From positions 87,544,507 through 87,608,506 of the forward strand of contig CM055271.1 of assembly GCA_029237695.1 (NCBI GenBank): DNA of 64,000 nucleotides. The letters run 5' to 3'. Source of the DNA: Conchocele bisecta (taxonomy: Eukaryota; Mollusca; Bivalvia; Lucinida; Thyasiridae). The notes beneath the pieces were generated by a model. That model had not been told where the DNA came from. It worked only from the letters and a program-made list of their open reading frames with translations, and ran no database searches. The translations under genes were made by a program, and so were the position numbers. Shown piece after piece: positions 44,219 to 55,787 of this stretch; position 1 is the stretch's first letter, and each line of letters starts with the position of its first letter.

Positions 44219-44530
44219 AGAATAGTAGGTTAGTGACGTGAATGGGAAAAAATATCTGACAAGGCTTAGGATAGGCAAGGCAAGTGCCGCGCCAGATATT
44301 TTCCCCATTCATGGCACTAACCTACTATTCTATTTATCCCGTCAACATTACAAATAGCTTTAAAATGCATAAAAAACAAAAACACAGTTGCATCCTCAAA
44401 ATAGGAGAATCGACTAGAATGACAACTGCATATATTCATAAGCTGTGATTAGGTCGTATTGACTCCTATCAAAAATGTTTCACGGCACCGTGTTTCACGG
44501 CTAATACGCACTGTGTTGACGGGATAAAGA
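44219..44530. repeat. family K element copy 2
   Basis: AATAGTAGGTTAGTGACGTG, CATGGCACTAACCTACTATT, CCGTGTTTCACGGC and TGTTGACGGGATAAA, the reverse-oriented counterpart of 38978. Confidence 0.7.
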
Positions 44531-44689
44531 GAGATATTTGTAGAAAACATATGTTTTGTCACTCCGAAACAAGGACATTTATTGGGGCAGTGTCAGTGGC
44601 AGTATGCAATCTGTGTTGTATTACATATACATGTACACTGATTCAGTGGCTGTTGAGAGATAAGAAACAGAAAATGGAAGTCCAAGCAG

Positions 44690-44887
44690 ATGTACATTAC
44701 GCACGGAGAAGTTATTTCGTCTGCTGTTTATTTTTTTTATTTTCCTTATAAAACATATGCTTCGATAACAATTTAGAATCATTTCCAATGGAAATGATTC
44801 TAAAGTGCTGTCAAACCATGTTTTCATTGAGAAAGAAAACGAAACAGCAGCAGACGACAATTTTCGTTTCCAGCATTCTAATGGTTA
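44690..44887. repeat. MITE family E copy 4
   Basis: TTTCGTCTGCTGTTTATTTT and GCAGCAGACGACAATTTTCG around AATCATTTCCAATGGAAATG. The left terminus is diverged. Confidence 0.75.
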
Positions 44888-45412
44888 AAAACAGTTCAGA
44901 TTTACTAACTATGCTGTACAACCTATTATATGTTCCATGTTTTGCTACCGACCAACTTTTGGCTATTACATACACTAATGACCCAACATATGGAAACTTT
45001 CAAAATATTTGAATATTCAAAATGTTCTTAGACCAGGAGAAGTAGCAGTCGCAGACAATGTTAAAATGCCACAGAAAATAAATTGTCCTCCTAATGTAAA
45101 ACAAATACTTGATGGAATGTTAAATAATATATTTTTGGAAATGGTGTTTGTATATTATCTGCAGAAAATAATTACGTAAAGTACGTGTAATAGCCCAAAC
45201 ACGTGTCGGCAGTAAGACATGGAACAGACAGTATATGTATTAGTAATGTAAACTATATGAAAAACTAGGTCTCTGGCTGGTGCATGGAATAATGATTGAT
45301 CGCGACTTGTCATGCAAAAATTCAAAATGCCTATGCAAATGTTCTTTGCAAAAATATTGCTGAAGATCAGCCTCTCTATGCATGACAACCAGCGGGAAGC
45401 ATTTTGCTTTTC

Positions 45413-45475
45413 TGAACAGTGTAGCTCCAGAGCAGACTGTGCATTTGCACAGTCTGATCTGGAGCTACACTGTTT
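45413..45475. repeat. isolated hairpin
   Basis: ACAGTGTAGCTCCAGAGCAG and GATCTGGAGCTACACTGT pair around ACTGTGCATTTGCACAGT; it resembles the family A centre. Confidence 0.7.
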
Positions 45476-46014
45476 GCCATTTGGTCGGTGGAATGCTCCT
45501 GATGATTTTAATAACGTAGATGTTTTATCCGACTACAAGCGCTTCATAGCCAGCCAGCCAATAAGGTGCCGCCACCCTCGCCAAAACACAAGCGATTTCA
45601 TAACATATAGCTGCGTGTGTATGTCACATAGCTGTGTTTCATGTCACATAGCTGTGTTTCATGTCAAGTAGCTGGGCTTCAAGTCACATAGCTGTGCTTA
45701 CATGCATAAGGTCTGACCATGTTTATAACAATACATGCCCACTCAGTAGGCACAAAATGTTCTTTAATATATGAATTAAATAAGTGTATAATTGTGTCAC
45801 TATTCCACCAGTTCTAAAAATTACGAGAGCCCGCTATACAGATATAATCATTTAGTAATATTTATTTTACTGTGACGTAACTCGCGGTGGTATCAGGCTA
45901 TTTTTATATGCAAATGAGGTATGATATCATTTAATTATTTATACTAATTAAATGCATCACCTGAAAAAAATAATATTTTCGACAGATTATCAAGTATGAT
46001 CATTGCACATCAAA
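45476..46014. other. unassigned intron with a short tandem repeat
   Basis: 45620-45715 repeats ATGTCACATAGCTGTGTTTC about four times with changes. Nothing else is recognised. Confidence 0.55.
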
Positions 46015-48491
46015 CAAGAGGGCCATGATGGCCCTAATTCGCTCACCTGACTCCATGAACACCAGAGGAGAATGTGACATTGAGTTCATGTATTTAAAAA
46101 AAATTGTGCTATTTTTAGATGGCGGTCATCTTGGATTAAGCGAGGACTCTCATTTTACAAAATCTGAAAATGCTTTACCCAGCATCGGCCATGTGGTTCC
46201 TGAGAAAAATCTTGAATAAATGGACCTTTTGGTGGCCATCATGGATGACATAATCATCCGATTCCGACAAATATTGCACCAGAGTGATCGCCTCATTGAT
46301 ACCTTCAATTTGATATATGACATGACCATATTCAGTCAAAAATAAAATTTGACCCCAATTTGACCCCACGGGCCACGCCCATTTTTTACCCCGGGGTCAC
46401 CATTTTAACAACTTTCAAAGAGCATTGTACATCGATCATTCCTACCAAGTTTCGTCGAAATCCGGCTAGCAGTTCATGAGAAGATTTTTTAAGAATTTAT
46501 GCTATTTTTAGACGGCGGCCATCTTGGATTAGCGATGACCTCCATTTTAACAAATCTGAAAAGGCTTCACCCATGGACCAAAACTTTTAAGTTTGGCTAC
46601 CATGGGCCAAGCGGTTCATGTGAAGAGAAAAATTTTGAAATCTCTAATAAAAGAACCTTTTGACATTTCGGCGGCCATCTTGGATGACATAACAATCCGA
46701 TTTAGACAAAAAATGTACCAGAGTGATCGCCTCATTGATACCTTCGATTTGATATATAACATGACCATATTCGGTCAAAAATAAAATTTGACCCCACGGG
46801 CCACGCCCATTTTTGACCCCGGGGTCACCATTTTAACAACTTTGAAAGAGCATTGTACATCGATCATTCCTACCAAGTTTCATCGAAATCCGGCTAGCGG
46901 TTCATGAGAAGAAGATTTTATAAGAATTTATGCTATTTTTAGACGGTGGCCATCTTGGATTAGCGATGACCTCCATTTTAACAAATCTGAAAAGGCTTCA
47001 CACATGGACCATAACTTTTAAGTTTGGCTACCATGGGCCAAGCGGTTCATGTGAAGAAGAATTTTGAAATCTCTAATAAAAGAACGACCTTTTGACCTTT
47101 CGGCGGCCATCTTGGATAACATAACAATCCGATTTCGACAGAAAATGCACCAGAGTGATCGCCTCATTGATACCTTCAATTTGATATATGACATGACCAT
47201 ATTCGGTCAAAAATAAAATTTGACCCCAATTTGACCCCACGGGCCACGCCCATTTTTGACCCCGGGGTCACCATTTAACAACTTTGAAAGAGCAATGTAC
47301 ATCGATCATTCCTACCAAGTTTCGTCAAAATCCGGCAAGCGGTTCATGAGAAGAAGATTTTTTAAGAATTTATGCTATTTTTAGACGGCGGCCATCTTGG
47401 ATTAGCGATGACCTCTATTTTAACAAATCTGAAAAGGCTTCACCCATGGACCATAACTCTTAAGTTTGGCTACCATGGGCCAAGCGGTTCATGTGAAGAA
47501 GAATTTTGAAATCTCTAATAAAAGAACGACCTTTTGACCTTTCGGCGGCCATCTTGGATGACATAACAATCCGATTTCGACAGAAAATGCACCAGAGTGA
47601 TCGCCTCATTGATACCTTCAATTTGATATATGAAATGACCATATTCGGTCAAAAATAAAATTTGAAACCAATTTGACCCCACGGGCCACGCCCATTTTTG
47701 ACCCCGGGGTCACCATTTTAACAACTTTGAAAGAGCATTGTACATCGATCATTCCTAGCAAGTTTCGTCGAAATCCGGCTAGCGGTTCATGAGAAGAAGA
47801 TTTTTTAAGAATTTATGCTATTTTTAGACGGCGGCCATCTTGGAATAGCGATGACCTCCATTTTAACAAATCTGAAAAGGCTTCACCCATGGACCATAAC
47901 TCTTAAGTTTGGCTACCATGGGCCAAGCGGTTCATGTGAAGAAGAATTTTGAAATCTCTAATAAAAGAACGACCTTTTGACCTTTCGGCGGCCATCTTGG
48001 ATGACATAACAATCCGATTTCGACAAAAAATGCACCAGAGTGATCGCCTTGTTGATACCTTCAATTTGATATATGACCAGTCCATATTCGGTCAAAAATA
48101 AAATTTGACCCCAATTTGACCCCACGGGCCACGCCCATTTTTGACCCCAGGGTCACCATTTTAACAACTTTGAAAGAGCATTGTACATCGATCAGTCCTA
48201 CCAAGTTTTGTCGAAATCCGGTTGGCGGTTCTTCAGAAGAAGATTTTTGAAGAATTTGTGCTATTTTTAGACGGCGGCCATCTTGGATTACGTAATGATG
48301 TAATTTTAACAATTTTGTAATCCCCCTACCTAAGGACCATGACCATGAAGTTTGGTGACTATAGGCCCAATGGTTACGGAGGAGAAGACGTTTGAAAATG
48401 TTCACGGACGACGACGACGGACGACGGTGACGGACGACGGACACATTGCGGTAACAATAGCTCACATGAGCTTCGCTCAGGTGAGCTAAAA
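46015..48491. repeat. composite repeat N copy 2: five tandem units of about 442 bp
   Basis: Head AAGAGGGCCATGATGGCCCT with CGCTCACCTGA; tail AATAGCTCACATGAGCTTCG and CTCAGGTGAGCTAAAA. Unit marks GGCCATCTTGGATGACATAA occur at 46234 (variant), 46684, 47105, 47547 and 47990, so spacing is 450, 421, 442 and 443. Each unit carries TTTGACCCCACGGGCCACGC. Middle units are nearly identical. The minus strand keeps a 60-codon frame in each unit (MRRSLWCIFCRNRIVM), which I regard as incidental. Confidence 0.9.
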
Positions 48492-48539
48492 AGGTTAAGG
48501 TCATGTAAATGGCAGCATGAGTGTATTCCAAATGCTCAC

Positions 48540-48680
48540 ATATATCAAGTGTTCAAATATTGAAGCAATCCGTCAAGTAATATTAAAGTTATACCATGAT
48601 GACGAAGCTTGTATAAACTTTTTGACATTTCGGACGACAACGAAATCACCGACGACGGAAAAAGCGGCCTTCTGCTAAAG
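48540..48680. repeat. dispersed repeat shared with 24238-24330
   Basis: ATCAAGTGTTCAAATATTGA, CCGTCAAGTAATATTAAAGT and ATGATGACGAAGCTTGTA match the earlier copy. Confidence 0.65.
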
Positions 48681-48786
48681 CAAGTGTGAAAAAAACCAGT
48701 TCATACACAATTCGTGTGTTTTGGAATAACTAACAAGTTATCATTACAAATTAGTTTCACTAATGACCAACACAAAATAAAACACT

Positions 48787-48997
48787 ATATGCGGCTGTGA
48801 CTGGAGAAATGGGGCTCACAGGCTTTGCGACCAGTGAAGTCCCAGATCAGCCTGTGATGATCCACACAGTCTGATCAGGATCTGCACTGTTTGCCATTCC
48901 AGCCAATGAAACATCAGCTTCTAACAATCATTCAGGCTACAGGGTGTGCTATTTAATCAGGAGCAACATTTGTCACAAATCCCATAAGCCCCATTTA
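48787..48997. repeat. MITE family A copy
   Basis: GCGGCTGTGACTGGAGAAAT to CCCATAAGCCCCATTTAATT; the last bases of the right end are lost. Confidence 0.8.
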
Positions 48998-49050
48998 ATT
49001 GTGGCCCTACCAGAAAACAGTTAGATGAGAATCGATCAACATCCAACAAA

Positions 49051-49251
49051 TTATGAGTATGTTTCTTATTTCTCTCTGTAAATATGTCTTGGAATTTCAT
49101 TAGAATTGCATCCTCTGGATGCAATTCTAATGAAATTGCAAGACATATTCATGATATTTATAGGGAGAAATAAAAGAAAATACAATGATTTGTCGTCTGC
49201 TATTTTTGAACTATGTATAGCCCACAAATTTCCCAGCATGCAGAGTTAATG
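49051..49251. repeat. MITE family F copy 4
   Basis: TGTCTTGGAATTTCATTAGA, centre AATTGCATCCTCTGGATGCAA, right end CCCAGCATGCAGAGTTAA. Confidence 0.8.
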
Positions 49252-49350
49252 GTGTCATGTAAAATAAAATACTCCAGACACACCGAGTGCAATGTCTATT
49301 TATGAGCTGTATTATATCAGAGGTCAGTCACATTGTTAGAGGTCCAGAGA

Positions 49351-49578
49351 TATTTGTGGCTGTGACTGGAGGAATGGGGCTTATGGGTTTTGTGTCTAGT
49401 CTAGCTCATGATCAAAATACCATACTCCTGTAGCCTGATTTATATAACAATCTATATTTCTTGTTAGATGCGTGACGGTCGTTTCATTGATGGATTGTGA
49501 ACAGTGCAGGTCCTGATCAGACTAGTCTGGATCTACACTGGTCGCAAAATACATACATTACCAATCCCAGCCGCATGT
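49351..49578. repeat. MITE family A copy, rearranged interior
   Basis: TTGTGGCTGTGACTGGAGGA to ATCCCAGCCGCATGTGGC; like the 15061 copy, part of the interior is inverted. Confidence 0.75.
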
Positions 49579-49737
49579 GGCTTTCAAAATGTCAATAGTT
49601 ACTAGCCAGTCACAAAAGTAACATTACATACGAGCCTGCCTCTGGAATTATCTCCGTTATCACATCGCTTAAACCATTTACACGTTTCCAATGAAAACGA
49701 TGCGCATGCAGTGAATATTTGATTTGAGTTATATATT

Positions 49738-49805
49738 TGAGTTGGTGTTTATAACGGCCTATCAACAGCGAAGGTCATTTAAGGACGGGCCAATGCGCAT
49801 GTCCA
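49738..49805 (-). mobile_element. SINE core fragment
   Basis: GTTTATAACGGCCTATCAAC and GAAGGTCATTTAAGGACGGG match the core seen at 33597-33769 and 12990. Confidence 0.55.
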
Positions 49806-50068
49806 GCGCAACGTTTGTCCACCAACGTGTTTGTCCACCATTTTCTATGTCATTTATGGAAAATGTGAATTTCGAAATTTCAAAATCTAACAATGAAGAT
49901 ATAATTGCGGAGTCAAGCTCATATGTTACTATTTTTAGAGCTACTACATCCCAACATGAGAGCACAGGTGGAAGACTCGGACGTGTGACACAAAAAAAAA
50001 TGCCCATTAAAAAATTCCATTACCCCACCCACTTGGTCTCATACAGTAATATATGTTCTGTATATACA

Positions 50069-50255
50069 GAGCTCCAGTTAAGCTGCGTAATTTGACCGAC
50101 TTGGGGTGAAATTTTGTTATTTCTTCATCATAAATGGCAAGTTGCGAGTCCTTTAAAATCATCTCATTGAGACGATTCTAAAGCACTCCCAATTTGCCAT
50201 TTTTGATGGAGAAATAAGAAATTTACCTCCAAATTACGCACCTTAACTGGAGCAC
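50069..50255. repeat. MITE family D copy 3
   Basis: GAGCTCCAGTTAAGCTGCGT to CACCTTAACTGGAGC, with the ATCTCATTGAGACGAT centre. Confidence 0.85.
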
Positions 50256-50352
50256 TGATATAGCAGTTTTGTTTGTGTCACAGGTGTGTCTTCCACCTGT
50301 GCATGAGAGAAGTAAGAAAGAGATCTGTAGCTGTATAGAACCTAACATATAG

Positions 50353-50625
50353 AGGATATTCATATTTTTGCAACGAATATGAAAAATATGAATATTCTAT
50401 TTATTATATACCACTCCATCGAAATTAGAAGTTTTTTAGACTGTATATGGTAATGAATGTGTATTTTCATCCTATTTGTGCTGTTTTCTTTCTAAATACA
50501 GAATATGAATATAGATAGAGGAAGTAGTCGTATTTTCACCGGAAGTTGTTTATTTCATCGATGAGAACATATGACTTTTATTTACATCGTATAACTATGT
50601 ATTTCATGGGTAGGTATATAATAAA
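50353..50625. repeat. family L element copy 2
   Basis: GAGGATATTCATATTTTTGC to ATGGGTAGGTATATAATAAA; the reverse of the copy at 37780. Confidence 0.7.
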
Positions 50626-50711
50626 TGGTAATATTCACACTGTCCTTGAATTCATAATGAAAACGGCCATTCAACATATTGCATACCAATCCCAGTGCAT
50701 TACATTAGCCC

Positions 50712-50845
50712 CACGTGACGTCGCGCGACGTTATTTGACGTTTGTTTGATGTCATTAGATTACGTGACGTTCATCGTCGTTGTCGATAACGTCACGCTAT
50801 TGACTGGCAACGTCGCTGTTCCATGAATTGCAACAAAACGACGTA
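50712..50845. promoter_or_regulatory. cluster of GACGT/ACGTC words, possible intronic enhancer
   Basis: CCACGTGACGTCGCGCGACG, then TTTGACGT, TTACGTGACGTT, CGTCGTTGTCGATAACGTCA and AACGTCGC within about 130 bp. CRE-like and E-box-like words (TGACGTC, CACGTG) are concentrated in an otherwise CpG-poor intron. Function is inferred only from density. Confidence 0.35.
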
Positions 50846-50962
50846 AAACAATAAGATTCCTAATTTTTACGCCGTACATGTATATGGTTATTTACATCTT
50901 TGAAACTATCCGAAAATGCAGTGTAAATATAAGTAATAAAACCATGGGCAGTTGCGTTTACT

Positions 50963-51054
50963 GTATTATGAACAACAGTTGGTCTGTTTAAAGTTTGCGT
51001 GGAGTCTTCAGACTCCACGCAAACTTTAAACAGACCAACTGTTGTTCATAATAC
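50963..51054. repeat. perfect palindrome, 45-bp arms with 2-nt loop
   Basis: The left arm starts GTATTATGAACAACAGTTGG and ends GGAGTCT; after TC the right arm is its exact complement, ending CATAATAC. No other copy in the window, no terminal motif. Confidence 0.95.
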
Positions 51055-51225
51055 ATTCATAAACATCGTTTTATTACTTAAATATATTATGTCCATGAAA
51101 GTACAAAAAGTTCAAATAGATTTAGCACTTGGTGATTATTTCATGAACAAAAACATTTATGGAAAATATATTCTTTGGCCAAACAGTTTTATTGTCACTG
51201 AACTTTGACCTTGTAGTTACATTTT

Positions 51226-51840
51226 TAACCATTAGCATGCGGGAAACGTAAATTGTCGTCTGCTGTCATTTTATATTTTGTTTTCTTTCTCAATAAAAAC
51301 ATGTTTTGACAGCACTTTAGAATCATTTCCAATAGAAATGATTCTAAAGTGCTGTCAAATCATGTATTTGATGATAAAAATGCTGTTATTTTATATTGTG
51401 TCTTCTTTCTCAATAACTAGAATGGCCGCGGCCAGCATGTCGCGCCCGCCGAGGAATAGAATGGATAATATATGCATGATGTTATGGTGTTTTATGGCTC
51501 AGTGACTTGTAAATTAAGACAATGAGAGCTGAGAATATACCTGGCGAAAATTCAGCAGTTGAATTTACAATATCCTGATTTGTTGCCAGGTGATCTTACC
51601 ACAGCAAAATCTCTTGTAAAAAGTTTAAGGCAAATACGTACGTACGTACGGACATCAAAGTGCCAACTATATCGCGCTGTCCGCAAGCGGGTGCAACAAA
51701 AACATGTTTTGACAGCACTTTGGAATCATTTCCAATGGAAATGATTCTAAAGTGCTGTCAAATCATGTGTTTGATGATAAAAATGGAAAGTTGAAAATAA
51801 ACTACAGACGACACAATGTAATACAGCATTGTAAGGGTGA
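51226..51840. repeat. MITE family E copy 5, interrupted
   Basis: Left part 51226-51412 starts TTAACCATTAGCATGCGGGA. Family E resumes at about 51697 (AAAACATGTTTTGACAGCAC), repeating the central hairpin, and ends GCATTGTAAGGGTGA. The sequence between is listed separately. Confidence 0.7.
51413..51696 (+). other. unidentified insert with a GC-rich start and a short coding-like frame
   Basis: Begins AGAATGGCCGCGGCCAGCAT. The plus strand is open from about 51518 with LAKIQQLNLQYPDLLPGDL then TTAKSLVKSLRQI, which reads like protein but is short and ends inside the MITE. I do not recognise it; a captured or retroposed fragment is possible. Confidence 0.3.
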
Positions 51841-52035
51841 ATGTAAACACAAGGCCAAAACTTAGTGACAATAAAACATATACCACTAGGTAAAATAAAA
51901 CTACTTTTTTCAAAACCCATAGACATAAAGTTGGAATTTGTAGATGATATAATTGTGGAACAGTCAATAAGTTTCTCTGATGCTACACCCCATACCGGTG
52001 TACAGAGTTTCATGTCGAAAAAAGCACCGGTTTCC

Positions 52036-52327
52036 AGTAACCGATTTCACAAACATTGCAAAGTATACTTTGAGGCAGCAATCATTTATTTTCCCCAAAA
52101 TGCATTATGTCATATAGAACACGACTGCATATATTTGATGATTAAATGTATGCAGAATTATTATACTGAATATATTACATTATCACAGCCAAAATGGCTG
52201 TGATAATGTAATAAATTCAGAAAAAAGGAAAAAAATAAATAAATTTATCCTAAAATTGAAAATTTCTCCCTCAAAGTATACTTTGCTAGATAAGTATACT
52301 TTGCAATATTGGTGAAATAGGCTACGG
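52036..52327. repeat. MITE family B copy 5
   Basis: GTAACCGATTTCACAAACAT to GAAATAGGCTAC with both AAGTATACTTT blocks. Confidence 0.85.
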
Positions 52328-52451
52328 ATCAGATGACACTCGGCTGTACTTAAGAGATATCGCATAAATGTATTTTTCATCCAGTAACCGGTGAAATTTC
52401 TTACTAGACAGATTACTAGACAAAAATGTGTTAATGCACTATCCTATGTAT

Positions 52452-52612
52452 GAGACACGCCATGCGATTTTGTACATGTGCGATTTTTCATGAAATATAT
52501 TTACAGATATTTTCTGTAAATGACATCAAAATATGATGAAATTTTAATAGTAAATGTGGAATAGTATTCGCACATGTTCTTAGGTACAAAATCGCATGGC
52601 GGGTCTCATATT
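52452..52612. repeat. MITE family M copy 3
   Basis: GAGACACGCCATGCGATTTT and AAAATCGCATGGCGGGTCTC, a shortened copy. Confidence 0.8.
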
Positions 52613-52681
52613 TAGCTGAATGGGAATTTGTCAGCAATCTGGCACCTATTTTGACGCGAAAAATTTTACGCCGATGCAGTG

Positions 52682-52888
52682 TCAGGGATTCCGCTGGGGA
52701 AAATAAAAAAATCGCCAATTAAAAAAAAATAAAACAATTGGCGATAAAAAATACAATTTTTGAAAGAAAAAAATTTAAAAAAAAGAAAGAAAATGATTTT
52801 TTTTTCGAAAATTGTAATTTTTTATCGCCAATTGTTTATTTTTATCGCCAATTGCGAAAGTGGCGATCGCCAGCAGAATCCCTGAGTG
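52682..52888. repeat. family P element copy 2
   Basis: CAGGGATTCCGCTGGGGAAA and CGCCAGCAGAATCCCTG, with repeated ATCGCCAATTGTTTATTTTT. Confidence 0.8.
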
Positions 52889-53002
52889 TCGCACCAGCCG
52901 TGAGTTTACAATTAAACAAGTTAACATGTTTTCAGCAGCATACGTTCCACAGAGAATGAGAGAAATAGTGAAAGGTGAAAGGTCATGCACCCCTGAAAAG
53001 AA

Positions 53003-53058
53003 ATGCAACGAGTCTTCTACTGCGCATAAATGCAACGAGTCTTCTACTGCGCATGAAC
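53003..53058. repeat. 28-bp tandem duplication
   Basis: AATGCAACGAGTCTTCTACT followed by GCGCAT occurs twice in a row. Confidence 0.85.
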
Positions 53059-53409
53059 AATCTAAGAGAATTCTGCATTGTGGTTATAAAACATTTCTCA
53101 ATTCTCAATCACGGTCGAAATAGGATTATTGCCTGACAACATATTATGATAATATATGGTCAAACCTGTGAATAAACGCCAGTCATGGGAACACGTGATC
53201 TTTGTTCACATGTTCATTTATATAGTAATTGAATAATTGGCAAAACAGGTAATTGCTATTCAGAGGTGGCCTTTAGCACAATATGGACTGTAATTGGAAT
53301 CACGGTATTCCCAGATTAGCCTACATGCCTGTCAGTCTAACTAGCATCTACACTGGTTATTATTGATGGTAGATTAAAATGGCGCAACAGAATCCACAAT
53401 GTATCATTA

Positions 53410-53770
53410 TAGGAATGAATGGCCTTTTTGTGAAATTTATCGGGGTATAAACTTGGAAAAGTCGCGGGAATACTGGACGAAGGCCGGAAGGCCTCGTCCA
53501 GTATTCCCGCGACTTTTCCAAGTTTATATCCCCGATAAATTCAACAAAAATGCCATTCATTCCTTATAATTCCAGCATTTGAAATAAATTCATCAAGAAA
53601 ATGTGTTTATTTTCCGTTTTTTAAAGAATTATTTTAACTGCGCCCGACGGTTACGGAAAGTAGTTCGGCATGGGAGTTTACTGGGATATACATTTTGGAC
53701 AGAGGCTTGCTACGGGCCAATCAAATGTTAGGGAATTGTGTAAATATGTTTGTGCTGGATTTATTGGCCT
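53410..53770. repeat. MITE family H copy 4
   Basis: GGAATGAATGGCCTTTTTGT hairpin, then ATTTTAACTGCGCCCGACGG and AGGGAATTGTGTAAATATG at the end. Confidence 0.85.
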
Positions 53771-54060
53771 TTTCGTACTTAGTCTGAAGTGTTACATCTA
53801 TGTCATGTCATGTGTTAACTAGAAAATGTGTTCATAGAAAACGGATGCTGTGATAGTGCACAAAGCTGAAACAAAAACTTTAACCAAGGGGAATAATTAT
53901 GCAAAGGTGTGTCAAGGTCATTAGATTCACAGTGGGTTGCGGTGCATATCACAGGCTCATGATAGTGTGCAAGTATGGTGGGGTGGTTGTCAGCCTAATA
54001 CCATTGAAGAAGATACAGGAAGTGCAGGCTTGTCTGGGTCTACACTAGTAAAAAGGACTC
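53771..54060. other. unassigned intron with a repeat fragment
   Basis: CTAGAAAATGTGTTCATAGA (53820) matches 24370; the rest is unassigned. Confidence 0.45.
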
Positions 54061-54700
54061 ATATATGGCTGTGACTGGAGAAATGGGGATGATCGGTTTT
54101 GCGACCAGTGTAGACCCAGATCAGACTGTGCATCCGCACAGTCTGATCAGGATCTGCACTGTTCGATATTCCATCAATGAAACACCCGTCTTGCTTCCAA
54201 CAAGCAATATAGATCGTATCAGTGATGATACAGAGCTGCAGATAAGGTGCGTATTGGCGTATTGGCGTATTGGCGTATTTTACTAAATTATTTTAGCTGA
54301 ATACGCAGTGGGTGTAAAAAATACACACAGCAATGTGAAAATATGCATTGATTTTCAAATTGAGTAGTGAAAATACTGTCATAAAGTTTAAAATTCACTT
54401 AGTTGAGCTGCAAAAAGCAAACAGAGTGTGAAAAAAAAGCTCAAATAAGTGAATGTTTAAATTTGTTATATTTGTTATCATTTGTTCCCTATTTAGTGCT
54501 GAAGAAAATCAATAATTCATTAGTAAAAGTAAAATACGCAATGATTTTTAAATGAGGGGGCATAGTACGCTTTAGACACAAAGCTTATCTGGAGCTCTGT
54601 GATACATGAGTATGATATTTGATGAGGATCTACAAATCACAAATCCCATAAGCTCGAGACATAGTCATGACATTATCCCATCACAGCCACAGAGTTATCA
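54061..54700. repeat. MITE family A copy split by a family Q element
   Basis: Family A starts ATATGGCTGTGACTGGAGAA. Family Q occupies about 54232-54599 (GAGCTGCAGATAAGGTGCGT ... AAGCTTATCTGGAGCTC). Family A then resumes with TGAGTATGATATTTGATGAG and CCATAAGCTCG. Confidence 0.75.
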
Positions 54701-54879
54701 TAGTACATATTACATATCGGTGCCCGTACCGACCAATCACCGTGCTGGAGAATCGAGCAATGTTCTATATTTAGTTTGGCTGATCATGCAAAAAGTACCC
54801 GCTTTATCCAACACCATCTGCCTTATAACATCTGAAAGGAATTCATTGGAGATTAATCAATTTCATGCGGGATATTTAT

Positions 54880-55090
54880 TTACAAGTATCAAACATTTTC
54901 TTAGAATTTTTCTTATTTCTCAATGAAAATACATGTTGTTACCACTCATTTGAACCGTCTCGGCGAGACGGTTCAAATGAGTGGTAACAACATATACTTT
55001 CGAGATGAAATAAAGAAAATGGGGATTTTTTTCTCTCAAAAGTTTCAAACTACTATAATTGTATCCCGTCTTTAATGGGTTACTGATGTG
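54880..55090. repeat. palindromic element
   Basis: GTTGTTACCACTCATTTGAA pairs perfectly with its complement around CCGTCTCGGCGAGACGG; outer arms are TTTCTCAATGAAAATACAT and relatives. A fragment is at 8985. Confidence 0.75.
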
Positions 55091-55268
55091 TTCACAGTTA
55101 AACCATTTCAATATAAACTTTTGATGAGAAATAAGGAAACTATTAAGGTCTTTGATTTAACAAGATGGCATATCATCCACATGAAATTGGTTAATTAATT
55201 AATGAGTCCGCTGAATTTGTTTATCAAAACTGGGATATTGTACTTTATCAGGTAACATATTGACCTAC

Positions 55269-55640
55269 TGTCTGTTTCACGAAATCTGCCCAAATGTTAC
55301 GGCTATATAAACAATGCACACACATTTTTTCTCTCGATAATATTAAATGTTCAAGCCTGGCTAGATAGTTTGGAATTGATTTAAGACACGAAGTTACTTT
55401 GGAAAATCGGCCCACAATTTCTGAAATTATAAAAATGTCCCTATGTTAAATCCCCCCATTATATAGACATCTGGGAATTTAACATGGGGAAATAGTTTTT
55501 TTTGCAATAAAATCAATATTTGTACAAATTTCACAAAATAAAAAGAAGGTTCATTATTTTTAATATTATTGAGAAAAAAAAAAGTTTTTGCATTGTTTAT
55601 ATAGCCGTAAAATTTAGGCAGGTTTCATGAAACAGACAGT
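55269..55640. repeat. family J element copy 2
   Basis: CTGTCTGTTTCACGAAATCT to TTTCATGAAACAGACAG; the centre is shortened and the arms diverged. Confidence 0.75.
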
Positions 55641-55787
55641 AATAATACACAATGACTGATAGCTAACTGTTGTATCATGGTCAATCTGGGTCAAACAACT
55701 ATTTTCACGAGTGTTTCCTTGGTCAAACAATGTTACTTGTTAGCCAATGATTGCAGTGTACTGATGCAACATATGCAAATCTGTTTT

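Noticed and set aside
47018..48085. Three identical 60-codon minus frames with 442-bp spacing
   Set aside because: They are the same stretch of repeat N units; no start context or domain.
49724..50095. 123-codon plus frame
   Set aside because: Covers a SINE core fragment and the start of a family D MITE; no domain.
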